Origin: Boswellia sacra
Lineage: Eukaryota; Streptophyta; Magnoliopsida; Sapindales; Burseraceae
Assembly (NCBI GenBank): GCA_013180625.2
Contig: SNVD02004462.1
Span: 72,001-136,000, forward strand
DNA length: 64,000 nucleotides
Direction: 5' to 3'
Position numbers and translations under genes: made by a program. The notes under the pieces were generated by a model. The model made no database searches. It was given only the letters and a program-made list of their open reading frames with translations, and was not told the origin of the DNA. How positions within the stretch are numbered: the first letter of the stretch is position 1; every line of letters begins with the position of its first letter. Of the stretch, positions 24,037-35,741 are shown one piece after another.

Positions 24037-24039
24037 TCT

Positions 24040-24797
24040 ATTTTCAAATATTCAACAACATTCTGGATCTATTCAGGAGTCCTAATTAAATTCATGTCAT
24101 CGATATATACTACAATAATAGCAAAATTGGATTCTAACTTCTTTATAAACACATAAGGGCATATAACATCATTAATGTATCACTCCTTAATCAAGTATTC
24201 ACTAAGGCGATTGTACTATATTCACCCTGATTGTTTCAGTCCATACAAGGATCTTTGTAATTTGAGTGAATACATGCTCATTGGTTGTGTTTTAATTGCT
24301 TCAAGCAATTGGAATCCTTCAATAAGCTTTATATATATGTCAGAATCTAATTTATCATACAAGTGAGCAGTAATCACATCCATAAGGCGCATGTGAAGTT
24401 TCTCTGAGACTGCCAAATTGATGAAATATCTGAAAGTGATAGTGTCCATCACTAGGGCATAAGTTTCATCAAAATCAATACCCACTCTTTGAGAAAAATC
24501 TTGAGCCACTAAATGGGTTTTATATCTGACAACCTCGTTTTTATCATTTTGTTTTCTAGTAAACACCCATTTACATCCAGCGGATTTTACATCAGTTGGC
24601 ATCTGGACTACAGGTCCAAAAACTTCTTGTTTGGCCAAGAAAACTAATTCTGATTGAATTTCTTCTTTCCGTTTAGGCCAATCACACATTTGTTTACATT
24701 TATCCACTATATGTGGCTCAAAATCATCATTCATAATATTGGTGGCCACTAAAAATGAAAATATGTCGTTGATGATAATTTCATCACGATTCCACAT
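24040..24797 (-). pseudogene. Copia reverse transcriptase fragment
   Basis: Residues of the RVT_2 domain are clear: GCKWVFTRKQN, YKTHLVAQDFSQRVGIDF, MDVITAHLYDKL and YSLKLQRSLYGLKQSG (24797 to 24222). Continuing in frame past a stop, a YIDD catalytic motif is present at 24107-24096. The frame break falls just after KQSG, where the codon is TGA. RT would have copied the element RNA into DNA. Confidence 0.88.
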
Positions 24798-25234
24798 TTC
24801 TCTACTATAAAAAATTTCCTCATTTTTAATTACATGTGTGACTTGAGGGACACATTCCTCATTAATAACTTGTGCCTCTTTAGGGGCATGTGTCTCATCA
24901 GAAACATTTATCTATTCAGGAGATAAATTAGAACATGTGGAATATTTAACTCAATCATTATTTTCACCAGGACCAATATTTACAGCTTTTCTTTTTCAAG
25001 GACAACAGCTTTTGATCACAACGGTCTACCAGGCTTTAGGCATGTAGCAGATTGATTATTCATTGTTGCTTGGGGAGTTTGTTCAACAAGGATCTCAATT
25101 CGTGTCGGTGTATTCATAACATGTATATGTGATTTTGTTATCTTAGCTGCATCAGTAAAAACATCCTACATCTGATTAGCAATATTCTAAAGATGTATTA
25201 TCCTTTGTACTTCATTTTCACAATGAGGTGTGCG

Positions 25235-25250
25235 GGGATCAAGATGAGAC
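25235..25250. repeat. Left target-site duplication of the LINE
   Basis: The 16 bp gggatcaagatgagac are repeated exactly at 26051-26066, on either side of the LINE fragment. A duplication of this size is typical of target-primed reverse transcription. Confidence 0.93.
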
Positions 25251-26050
25251 GCTCGGTAAACTCCTTTTATCATCTTCTGTGGTTCCCTGGCCATATTCCA
25301 AGGCACTCCTTTATACTTTAGCTTGCCTCATTGGGCCGTCTTCGTACTATAGATCGACTACGAAGTCATGGCATGTTATCTTCTTCAGGCTGTGTTCTCT
25401 GTGCTTCAGCAAATGAGACGCACGAGCATCTTTTCTTCAGCTGTCCTTTCTTGTCTTCTGTATGGGGAGAGATTTAAGCTAAGACTCTTATTGTTTGGCC
25501 ATCTTCTGGTTGGCTCTCTCTACTTCATTGGGCTTCTCTTCATCTTCAAGGCAGGAAGAATTTTGGGTATATCCTTGCACGTTTGGTTTTCTCTGCTACA
25601 GTTTATTTTCTATGGTATGAGAGGAATGATCGTGTGTATCAGCAGCGACATCGGACTCGTCGTCAGGTGATTGATGAGATTTTTGCATTGGTCCGCTCTC
25701 GGCTTCTTACCATTGAGGCCAAGTATGTGATCACTCCTCAGCTTCGTGCTATATGGGGCCTTCGTTATTAGTTGGTTTTTTGAGTTTTATTTTGTTTAAT
25801 TGGGCACATGCGCCCTTTTGTTGCATTGTCTTGGGAATGTTAGCTTTGTTGCGGTCGTTATTGGGCCTACACGCCTTTTCTTTTTTGTTTGGGCCTTTTG
25901 GCTCCATATCTCGCTTTTTGTTTGAGGCCTTTGGGCTTCAATTTTCTTCCTTTTAGACTTGTGAGTACTAAGTACTCTTCTTGGGGTATGCCCCTCGTAT
26001 TTTGTACAATCTTTTTTCTTTTTATGTGAATAGTAATTTTTCCAAAAAAA
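25251..26050 (+). mobile_element. 5'-truncated LINE insertion
   Basis: An 800-bp insert bordered by a perfect 16-bp duplication and ending in a short A-rich tail (ccaaaaaaa at 26042-26050). Its plus-strand frames contain the end of a plant LINE ORF2: the zinc-binding RT domain signature CVLCASANETHEHLFFSCP at about 25392-25450 (cysteines and histidines as in zf-RVT), then YFLWYERNDRVYQQRHR and the closing ATPQLRAIW-like residues (here ITPQLRAIW) before a stop at about 25769. About 280 bp of 3' UTR follow. At least one stop or frameshift separates the parts. The rest of ORF2 and all of ORF1 were never inserted (5' truncation). Confidence 0.92.
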
Positions 26051-26317
26051 GGGATCAAGATGAGACAATATTTCTACATTTTAAGAAAGTTCTTTCCTGA
26101 CTTAAGAATGTATATGCCTAACTTTAGGAGGCATTTTCTATTCCCCTAAACATGGAAAAATTGTCTCATCAGAATGACAATCTGTAAAATGTGCGGTAAA
26201 AAGATCATCTCCTATGGGTTCTAAATATCTGATAATAGAAGTAGAATTATAACCCACATAAATCCTCAATCGATGTTGAGGTCCCATTTTTTTCTGCTTC
26301 TAGAGAGCAATAGGAAC

Positions 26318-26893
26318 TTACATGGCAAAACCAAAAATTCTTAAATGAGGTATATTTGGTTGTTGGCCAAGTGCAAGTTGTAATGGTGAACATTCACAAT
26401 AAGTAGTAGGCCTTAATCTGATCAATGATACATCATATAAAATAGCATGGCCCCAGGCAGAAGTTGGTAATTGCGTTCTTAATAGCAAAGTACATGCAAT
26501 TATTTGTAGCCATTTTATAAAAGATTCTGCCAAACCATTTTGGGTATGGACATGTGGAAAAAGGTGCTCAACATCAATTCTAATGGACGTATAATAATCA
26601 TCAAATGCTTTTGATGTAAATTCACCAGCATTATGCAAATGTATTGACTTAATAGGATGGTATGGAAAATGTGACTATAATTTGATGATTTGAGCCGATA
26701 GTCTAGCAAATGCAACATTTCTAGTTGATAACAAACAAACATGAGACCATCGTGCAGAGGCATCAATTAGGTCCATGAAGTAGTGAAATGGTCCACTCAG
26801 CAAATGAATGGGTCCACGTATATCCCCTTGCATACTTTGTAAAAATGATGGGGATTTAAGATCAATCTTAGAATGAGATGATCTAACAATCAA
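26318..26893 (-). pseudogene. Copia integrase fragment
   Basis: Minus-strand frames give MQGDIRGPIHLLSGPFHYFM, DASARWSHVCLLSTRN, HNAGEFTSKAFDDYY and the HTQNGLAESFIKWLQ helix, which together are the copia integrase core. The acidic residues around DxxxR/W and the E of AES are visible, but HNAGEF takes the place of the family's second Asp motif (DNAGEF), a D to H change in the catalytic triad. One frame break lies near 26670. Confidence 0.85.
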
Positions 26894-27075
26894 TTTTCCT
26901 TGTGAAAAATAGTATAAATAGTTTCATCGGACAGAGGAATTTTCTGATTCTTTAATGGATGTCTATTTATATTCTCAACAATCTTACATATCATTGTTGA
27001 TCCTGGGTGATCAAGATGGTCATGCCACAATAAAAGTTTTAGGATTTTGAACTTCTGATTCATTATTGTGTAGGT

Positions 27076-27910
27076 TTAAGTGGAACTTATGTATGTATAA
27101 TATAATATAGAAAAGAAAGCTTCAAGCTTCTCCGATATCATCTTCTGTCCTGGGACATCTAAAGTGATATAAAGAAATTTAGTATTATTTTCATAAGATG
27201 TCTCAATATGATATCCATTATGCTTTATATCTTTAAAACTAAGCAAATTTCTTTTGGATTTGCTTGAACATAAGACATTATCACTACATAACTTAGTACC
27301 ACTTGTCAACATTATAGTGACTCTTCCGAAGCCTTCAATCAAATTAATTGACTCTAATATAGTGTTAACCTTTGTTACCAGAAAAGTTAACTTTAGAAAA
27401 TATTTCTCATGTTTAAGAATAGTATCAGTTGTTGCACTATTAACTAAACATAAATCTTTATCATTTTTAGGCATAGATAACAAAGCCTTCATGTCCATTC
27501 CCTTCTATTATAAAAATGTTTACATAAGATAAAGATACGTCAAAACACCATAACAAAACACACATATAAACACACATACATAAAAGATACATCAAAATAA
27601 GACATTATTACAACATATCATAAAAGTAGCAACTATTTAGTTGGCTGGGGCATTTTCATCTGGCATTATTTGGCCAATACCTCATCTGGATCAGTAAAGA
27701 AGCCTAAGACATCAAAATTAGTATGACCTTCTAGGCCATCAACATAGCTGTTCTCAACATTCTTTCTTTTATTCTTCATAAAGGCTTTATACAATTTCAC
27801 CAAATGGTTTGGTGTATGGCAAGTACGTGCCCAGTGAGCTCTTAAGCCATGTCTATGACAAGTGCTTTCAGTACTTCTTTGTGGCTTAGATTGACCTCTT
27901 ACACAATCAT
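27076..27910 (-). pseudogene. Copia protease and gag zinc-knuckle fragment
   Basis: The knuckle region at about 27885-27790 reads CHRHGLRAHWARTC, so the second cysteine is now His. The protease piece from 27498 starts CLVNSATTDTIL where the family has an active-site Asp (DSATT): D to N, explicable as one G-to-A change. It continues through the usual LLSFKDI and YHIET blocks. Upstream gag sequence is replaced by unrelated DNA at about 27915. Confidence 0.82.
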
Positions 27911-28116
27911 ACCTATGCTCCTATGACAAATTTTTGTCCAATAGGCCTCCATTGGGCCCTTTCCCCTTTTTATGTACCAATATACATACTTATTATACTT
28001 ATCATATATCAAACACAACCTTAGGGACCTACACAATAATTATCACAAATTTGAGGCTGGTTTGACAATCCGAGTTATACCAGACCCATGCTACTGAATC
28101 TCACGTAAGAAAACAC

Positions 28117-29922
28117 TGTTAGCCCTAAGGCTACATGATAATTTTGATGATAACAATACACATTGATTAATTGAGATTTACTAACATGTTTATTTATGTG
28201 CAAGAGTAAGATCATTGAAATAATTTTAAAATCAAGAAGAGGCTTATTAAAATGAAGTGTTGAAGCTAAGGAGAAGACTACATGTTAAAGGCACCAAAGT
28301 TTAAGAACAAGGATTGACTTAAGGAATGTGACACATGAGCAATGTTCAATCAATTGGTCATATATATCTCTACAAATATCCAAATAACGTGATTCTTGAG
28401 CCTTTGGAAAGCTTACTCAATTTATAACATTTCATATGTTTTAATGAAATTCAAATTTCAAGTGCAAGGTTGTCCAAATCATCATGCAAGTTGAAAGACA
28501 AATGGAAGCAGCTGACATGAGCACCGAATACTCCTTTGGACATATCTTGAGCTAGAAAAATCAAAATGACTTGATTCTTACGGCATTAGAAAGATGACTT
28601 AATGAAGAACATTTCATATGTTTTGAAAAAATTCAAATTTCAAACAGAAGGCCGACATAATTGACATGTAATTCGGTGGACTGACACAAAGAAGAAAAAT
28701 CAACTCACATGAGCACTGAATGGTTTTTTGGCCATATCTTAAGATAGAGATATCCAAATGCTTTGATTCTTAATGTTTTGGAAATATTATTCAAATATGC
28801 AGATCTTTCATTTTTTGAAGAAATTCAAATTTCAAACGGAATGCTGACATAATTATCATTCAATTTGGTGGACTGACACAAGAAAGAAAAATCAAGTCAC
28901 ATGAGCACCGAATGGTGTTTTGGCCATATCTTGAGCTACAGATATCCAAATGACTTGATTCTTAATGCGTTGGAAAGCTTATTCAAATGTGCAAATCTTT
29001 TATGTTTTGCAGATTTTCAAATTTCAAACGGAACATTGACAAAAATGGAAGACAAGATTACGGTTTTTATGGTGGGCAGAAAATTTGGAGTTGGTGTCTT
29101 CACTTGATTAAGTTCATCTCATTTGCCTATAAAAGGAGCCATTCTCCCATGCATTCAAGAAGTGCAAGAGAAGCATTTTATCAAGCAAAAAGTAAGAGAA
29201 ATATCAAGTCTAGAGAGCTTTTATATTATTTATCTACTCTTTGAAGAGAGTTATACTTTTGTTGTAAAAATTATCTTTGTTCTTGTATTGTGGTGAGAGT
29301 GAGATATTATTGTAAAGGATAATAGTTATCCTTGAGAGAACTCTTGTTGTGTGTTATCAAGAGTTGAAGGAAGTTGCCTTGGTGAGGTTGTTCATCAAGA
29401 AGAACTCTTGGTGTGGTGTTATCAAGGTTGAAGGAAGTTGCCTTGGTGAGGTTGTTCATCAAGAAGAACTCTTGGTGTGGTGTTATCAATGGTTGAAGGA
29501 AGTTGCCTTGGTGAGGTTGTTCATCAAGAAGAACTCTTGGTGTGGTGTTATCAAGAGTTGGAAGAAAAAGTCTTGGTGAGGTTGTTCATCAAGCAAGTTG
29601 TAAAGATTTCTACAACTTAGTGGAAAGCTTAGCTCGTGGAGCTAGGAGCCCGTGGACGTAGGCAAGGTTTGCCGAACCACGTAAATTGAGTTTGCACTCT
29701 CTCTATCCCTTTCCTCTTTACATTTACTTGCACTTGTGATTGTTCATCATTATTATTCTTTTGATTGCATCTTTGATAAATTCTAATTTCATCTTCTTCA
29801 CCTTTATTTTCAAAGAAAGAGTGAACTAATTTTGATCTTTCAAGAAAAGTTTTCTAAATCCGTTTTGATAAATAAAAACCCAATTCACCCCCCCCTCTTA
29901 GGTTGCCATACCTGGGTCAACA
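28117..29922 (+). mobile_element. Solo copia LTR with target duplication AACAC
   Basis: A 1,806-bp block with ends TGTTAGCCC...GGGTCAACA, flanked on both sides by AACAC (28112-28116 and 29923-29927). Neither primer site nor polypurine tract adjoins it, so it is a solo LTR produced by recombination between the two LTRs of a former element. It contains about four degenerate units of roughly 180 bp (28360-29040) and four units of about 65 bp (29339-29595). The size and the C-run before the end suggest a Maximus/SIRE-type copia LTR. It is copied almost in full at 32725-34464. Confidence 0.9.
29339..29595. repeat. Four 64-65-bp tandem units inside the solo LTR
   Basis: Units start at 29339, 29403, 29467 and 29532 with aactcttg. 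The duplicate LTR at 32725-34464 has only three (33947, 34011, 34075), which accounts for the 66-bp length difference between the two copies. Confidence 0.9.
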
Positions 29923-32624
29923 AACACATGGTCCAGACTTTTCCTCATTCAATCAATCATAATGGTCTACATGTGGCACTTTGTATTGTGTGTAACACTT
30001 TGTGGTTTCTATAACCTTCAAGAGATAACCTCCACACAATCTCAAGAGGTGGCCCCTATGCTATTAATCATAACGGTCTGTACGTGACACTTTGTTGTCT
30101 CTATGACCCTCAAGAGGTGGCCCCCATACAATCTCAAAAGGTGGCTCCCATGCAATCAATTGCTCAGTGAGAGCTTGGAGTCCCCAAGGTTTTAGGCATG
30201 AATCTTCCCTTTTATAGCATATCATATGCAGAACTCATGTGCACAAATTTCATGCCACCACACATAATTTATATGCACAATTTCATGCCATTACATATCA
30301 AATCTACATGCACCATTTCATGCCATCATACATCAATTCTTATGTTCAAAATCACAATCATACTTCCAACCAAAACATAAAATTTCCTATTCACATCAGC
30401 ATATGGAAAAAAAAAACATCCCACAAACAATAATATATCTAGTGTGTCTTCAATAAAGAGTCTAGCTTATTTACCTGATTAAACTTCACTAAAAGATCCT
30501 TATTTCAACCTAGAAATCATCAAAATTTTCTTAAGGAGCATCAAACACAATAGCAAAAAAATGACTACTTTACTGACTTAACATTGCACACACTTGGTTG
30601 GATGATTTATAGAGAGACGATGCTCATCTCAATTCTCACAAAAATTTGTGGAGATAAAATAAACATATATAAAATATCTCATACAATTTATCAGATCAAA
30701 ATGAGGTCATATACCCCTTGAAACTACTTAATATTACACAATTTCAACTTCTATCTAATAGCTTTTTAGACTGAGTAGCATGACTTTGAAAATTCATAAA
30801 AGTCTCAACAATGACTAAATCATTACAAAACTTTTCTGCCTAGTAAAAGACACATATAAGATTTATCTTGCCAAAAATCAAAACATTTTGTTAAGTTTAG
30901 GTCTATCAAAAGCAATTTGTTTTGCTGACTCTATTCTGAAAATTAAAAATTTCATATTTGCAAACATAAATTTGAAAAATCATAACAATTTCTACAGAGC
31001 TTAAAAAACCATGAAACTTTCTAGTTGTAGGGAAACATGGTCAAGATTTCACATACCAAAAATCATGGGTTTTAATTAAGGTAAAATTCCTTATCTACAG
31101 TTTGTTTCACCCATGCTCTGTTTTGAAATAAGGGATCTCCAAATCGTTTTTGCAAAGTTCAAAAATTGACTAAAAATTGCATACTTCGAATTCTCAAGTG
31201 AATCAAAATTCTAAATGATCTTGAATATGTTTAGTTTAACATATAAAAATTTTAGACTCAGAAAGAAACCCTAGAATTTCTAGGACTTTTTAGATTACAT
31301 ACTGCTCAATAAAAGACCTTACAGAGTTTTGGATTCAAGTATCAACTGTGGCTTCCTAACATCATCGAAACCATTTGAATCTTTCATGCCTTGTAACAAA
31401 TCAAGATTTCCAGCAAGTTTTAGAGCATACATTACATAAAAGTGCCCTAAGCAACTTCATAACAAAACAATTCATCTAAAAAATGCTTGTTTCAAGATTA
31501 GAACTTTGAGAAGGAGATGAATTCTACCTCTTTTCTTCTAGATTCTTCTTCTTCTCCTCCAATTCTTTGTAATAGAAAGAGGGTTGGGGTATTAGAGAAA
31601 GGGAAGAAATGAATTCTCTAGAGGTCTTAAACCCCCACCCTATATATTTATAAACATAGGCACATAATTTAAATTAGGCCTTAAGTTCTTTAATCTTTCA
31701 AATATGCCCTTCACATTTAATTCATTAGCATGACACTTAGGTGCATACACACAAGCAACATTATACATGCACTATAAACAAAATAAGGTTATGACCATTT
31801 ACTAGTTGAGATGTTACACATATAGTAGCTTCTCTAGAAATTTTATTAAAAATATTATCTTGGTCAACCTTTGATCTTTTTGTTCATCTAACTATATGAT
31901 TAAAAAAGTATGAATAAGCATTCTTAGAATAAAATTGATGCGTTCGAAACTAGCAAGTATACTAGTCGCATAAGTAATAAAGTGATAAGTAAGATATCGT
32001 TCGCACGAGGATTGATTCTAATTGAATTTGTTATTTTCCAGCAACAATAAACTAAATAGGGGGGGTTTCGTTAATTGATTAACTAGATGAAATATTAATG
32101 CAAGTAAAGAATAACACAATGCAAACTTAATTGAAGTGAGATTAATCAATGACAAAAATCTGGTTAAGGGATCATTCTCTGCCACAAGATATGGATTTGT
32201 GAATTAATCATAGAATTGTTATCCAATTACACCATTGAAATTATCAACCGTAGATAACAACAAGCTCTGTTATCCCAATCTTTCCTTACTTTGTTGTTAA
32301 ATAAAACAGGCTCTTTATCTAATCTCTATCCATTAAACAACCTAGAACAAGCTCTCTAAATTTAATTCAATGGATGCAATACGATAAGAAAGAAAGGTTG
32401 ATCTAAGCAATAAACACACAAGCTCGGATTATTTAACTTAGGTTGTATTCTCTAATTGCAATCTCTGATCACAATTTTGCTACTAAGGATTAGAAATTCA
32501 AGACAATTACGGATCAAGATTTCTACTCTAGCAATAGACAACAACCAGATTATATTCAGTTGGCCATTCCAAATACAATCAGCAAGTAATCATAAGCATT
32601 AGATATGGGAAAATACAAGCAACT

Positions 32625-34999
32625 GCAATTATACCAGACAATCCGAGTTATCACAAATTTGAGGCTGGTTTGACAATCCGAGTTATACCAGACCCATGCT
32701 ACTGAATCTCACGTAAGAAAACACTGTTAGCCCTAAGGCTACATGATAATTTTGATGATAACAATACACATTGATTAATTAAGATTTCCTAACATGTTTA
32801 TTTATGTGCAAGAGTAAGATCATTGAAATAATTTTAAAATTAAGAAGAGGCTTATTAAAATGAAGTGTTAAAGCTAAGGAGAAGACTACATGTTAAAGGC
32901 ACCAAAGTTTAAGGACAAGGATTGACTTAAGGAATGTGACACATGAGCAATGTTCAATCAATTGGTCATATATATCTCTACAAATATCCAAATGATGTGA
33001 TTCTTGAGCCTTTGGAAAGCTTACTCAATTTATAACATTTCATATGTTTAATGAAATTCAAATTTCAAGTGCAAGGTTGTCCAAATCATCATGCAAGTTG
33101 AAAGACAAATGGAAGTAGCTGACATGAGCACCGAATACTCCTTTGGACATATCTTGAGCTAGAAAAATCAAAATGACTTGATTCTTGCGGCATTGGAAAG
33201 ATGACTTAATGAAGAACATTTCATATGTTTTGAAAAATTCAAATTTCAAACATAAGGCCGACATAATTGACATGCAATTCGGTGGACTGACACAAAGAAG
33301 AAAAATCAACTCACATGAGCACCGAATGGTGTTTTGGCCATATATTAAGATAGAGATATCCAAATGCTTTGATTCTTAATGTTTTGGAAAGATTATTCAA
33401 ATATGCAGATCTTTCATTTTTTGAAGAAATTCAAATTTCAAACGGAATGCTGACATAATTATCATTTAATTTGGTGGACTGACACAAGAAAGAAAAATCA
33501 AGTCAGATGAGCATTGAATGGTGTTTTGGCCATATCTTGAGCTACAGATATCCAAATGACTTGATTCTTAATGCGTTGGAAAGTTTATTCAAATGTGCAA
33601 ATCTTTTATGTTTTGCAGATTTTCAAATTTCAAACGGAACATTGACAAAAATGGAAGACAAGATTACGGTTTTTATGGTGGGCAGAAAATTTGGAGTTGG
33701 TGTCTTCACTTGATTAAGTTCATCTCATTTGCCTATAAAAGGAGCCATTCTACCATGCATTCAACAAGTGCAAGAGAAGCATTTTATCAAGCAAAAAAGC
33801 CAAGAGAAATATCAAGTTTATAGAGCTTTTATATTAATTATCTACTCTTTGAAGAGAGTTATACTTTTGTTGTAAAAATTATCTTTGTTCTTGTATTGTG
33901 GTGAGAGTGAGATATTATTGTAAAGGATAATAGTTATTCTTGAGAGAACTCTTGTTGTGTGTTATCAAGAGTTGAAGAAAGTTGCCTTGGTGAGGTTGTT
34001 CATCAAGAAGAACTCTTGTGTGGTGTTATCAAGAGTTGAAGGAAGTTGCCTTGGTGAGGTTGTTCATCAAGAAGAACTCTTGGTGTGGTGTTATCAAGAG
34101 TTGGAAGAAAAAGTCTTGGTGGGTTGCTCATCAAGCAAGTTGTAAAGATTTCTACAACTTAGTGGAAAGCTTAGCTCGTGGAGCTAGGAGCCCGTGGACG
34201 TAGGAAAGGTTTGCCGAACCACGTAAATTGAGTTTGCACTCTCTCTATCCCTTTCCTCTTTACATTTACTTGCACTTGTGATTGTTCATCATTATTATTC
34301 TTTTGATTGAATCTTTGATAAATTCTAATTTCATCTTTTTCACCTTTATTTTCAAAGAAAGAGTGAACTAATTTTGATCTTTCAAGAAAAGTTTTCTAAA
34401 TCCGTTTTGATAAATAAAAACCCAATTCACCCCCCCTTGTTGGGTTGCCATACCTGGGTCAACAAACACATGGTCCAGACTTTTCCTCATTCAATCAATC
34501 ATAATGGTCTACATGTGGCACTTTGTATTGTGTGTAACACTTTGTGGTTTCTATAACCTTCAAGAGATAACCTCCACACGATCTCAAGAGGTGGCCCCTA
34601 TGCTATTAATCATAACGGTCTGTACGTGACACTTTGTTGTCTCTATGACCCTCAAGAGGTGGCCCCCATACAATCTCAAAAGGTTGCTCCCATGCAATCA
34701 ATTGCTCAGTGAGAGCTTGGAGTCCCCAAGGTTTTAGGCATGAATCTTCCCTTTTATAGCATATCACATGCAAAACTCATGTGCACAAATTTCATGCCAC
34801 CACACATAATTTATATGCACAATTTCATGCCATTACATATCAAATCTACACAATAATTATCACAAATTTGAGGCTGGTTTGACAATCCGAGTTATACCAG
34901 ACCCATGCTACTGAATCTCACGTAAGAAAACACTGTTAGCCCTAAGGCTACATGATAATTTTGATGATAACAATACACATTGATTAATTGAGATTTACT
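32625..34999 (+). other. 2.4-kb duplicated patch inserted in the Athila 3' LTR
   Basis: The LTR stops at ...agcaact (32624) and resumes ...aacttcaatt (35000). The insert is a copy of the locus at about 28029-30308, including the solo copia LTR with its own AACAC flanks, followed directly by a partial second copy of the locus start (about 34846-34999). At 32625-32655 the order is scrambled: ttataccagac, then gacaatccgagttat, then ttatcacaaatttg, each piece matching the same source in backward steps and joined by short identities. Confidence 0.85.
32725..34464 (+). mobile_element. Duplicate of the solo copia LTR
   Basis: Nearly identical to 28117-29922, with the same flanks AACAC (32720-32724 and 34465-34469), shorter by one 65-bp unit. 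Because both flanks beyond the duplication are also shared, it arose by copying of the locus and not by an independent insertion. A third, truncated copy of the LTR start is at 34934-34999. Confidence 0.9.
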
Positions 35000-35326
35000 A
35001 ACTTCAATTAGAGAATTGGATAACAACTTCTTGCACAATCAACTCACAAAAACCATATCAAGGGCTTTGAAATCACCCTCAACCAATTCAGATTCAGTTA
35101 CACATGTTTAAAACGTGGTAAATACAATACAACATGGAGACATTCCAGAAAATGAAAGGGAAGGGAAAAACTTAGCAAATTTGATAAAAATCTCTTAGGA
35201 TTATTGTTCTTCCTCTTTCCAAGCCTTCTTTCTCCTTCAAGAACTCTAGGAGATGAGAGAATTCCAGAGATGCAGCCTCCCCAGTTGTTTCCCCCTCTTC
35301 AAGTTATTCAAATAAAACCCTAAAAT

Positions 35327-35386
35327 GTATTTATATACTCTGCTACAGTAACCTGCTACAGTGTCCCGTATTATACATGCTACAGT
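35327..35386 (-). promoter_or_regulatory. Athila LTR promoter: TATA box with three ACTGTAGC repeats
   Basis: On the minus strand, three copies of ACTGTAGC (35386-35379, 35361-35354, 35349-35342) directly precede gagtatataaatac, a TATA box. The triple repeat is kept in the other LTRs at about 43884-43929, 50808-50853 and 55487-55533, although their TATA element is degraded to atttaaac. The arrangement suggests a transcription-factor site in U3. Confidence 0.6.
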
Positions 35387-35728
35387 GATTTGTGGAATTA
35401 CATTTCTATACGTCTCACATTGTTTTGATTATAACTTTTGGTACACAGAATGGATTTATAAACCGTAAATTTCTCCAGAAAATAGACTTCGAGAGCTTTC
35501 CAACGGTATATAATACGTCATCGGGTTCATTATATATCAATACAATTAAATCGAGAAGATGGTTGACTAGCAGAGGTGAAAATGAAGGGTTTTACTCCAT
35601 TTTTGTGCAAGTTGCTCCAAAACCCCTACAAACATCAAAACCACACAAAAACATAAAAATACCAAGGAATATAGCAAAGAAACATGGACGAATTGATATG
35701 AAAATGATATATAAATAGACACTTATCA

Positions 35729-35741
35729 AATTCCCCCACAC
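35729..35741 (-). other. Polypurine tract of the Athila element
   Basis: The minus strand reads GTGTGGGGGAATT immediately before the 3' LTR start TGATAAGTGTC. Two similar G-runs lie further upstream, at about 36267-36282 (aagtttgggggagta) and 36428-36442 (agtgtgggggagtgg). Confidence 0.8.

Larger units (their letters stand above)
22700..27915 (-). mobile_element. Copia retrotransposon pol region, truncated and decayed
   Basis: On the minus strand, pieces follow the copia order gag knuckle, protease, integrase, RT, RNase H, polypurine tract. A purine tract agggggag lies at about 22964-22957, followed by the probable start of the 3' LTR (tgtcatcaacgagagt from about 22955 downward). That LTR contains the phrase tgtactctttttttcttag, familiar from copia LTR promoters. 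The 5' side stops abruptly near 27915 inside gag, where unrelated DNA begins, so the 5' LTR is missing. A LINE fragment is inserted between the RT and integrase parts. Confidence 0.85.
27916..31818 (-). mobile_element. Probable Tekay-like gypsy LTR, interrupted by a solo copia LTR
   Basis: On the minus strand the segment starts TGTAACATCTCAACTAG at 31818, the typical start of Tekay/Del LTRs. It has a TATA-like tataaatatatag near 31650 and, further on, repeated phrases ccacctcttgaga at 30000-30150. The inner end is not fixed; the best guess is somewhere between 27916 and 27975. Without the nested 1.8-kb copia LTR the block would be about 2.1 kb. No internal coding region is attached, so it would be a solo or truncated LTR. 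Confidence 0.4.
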
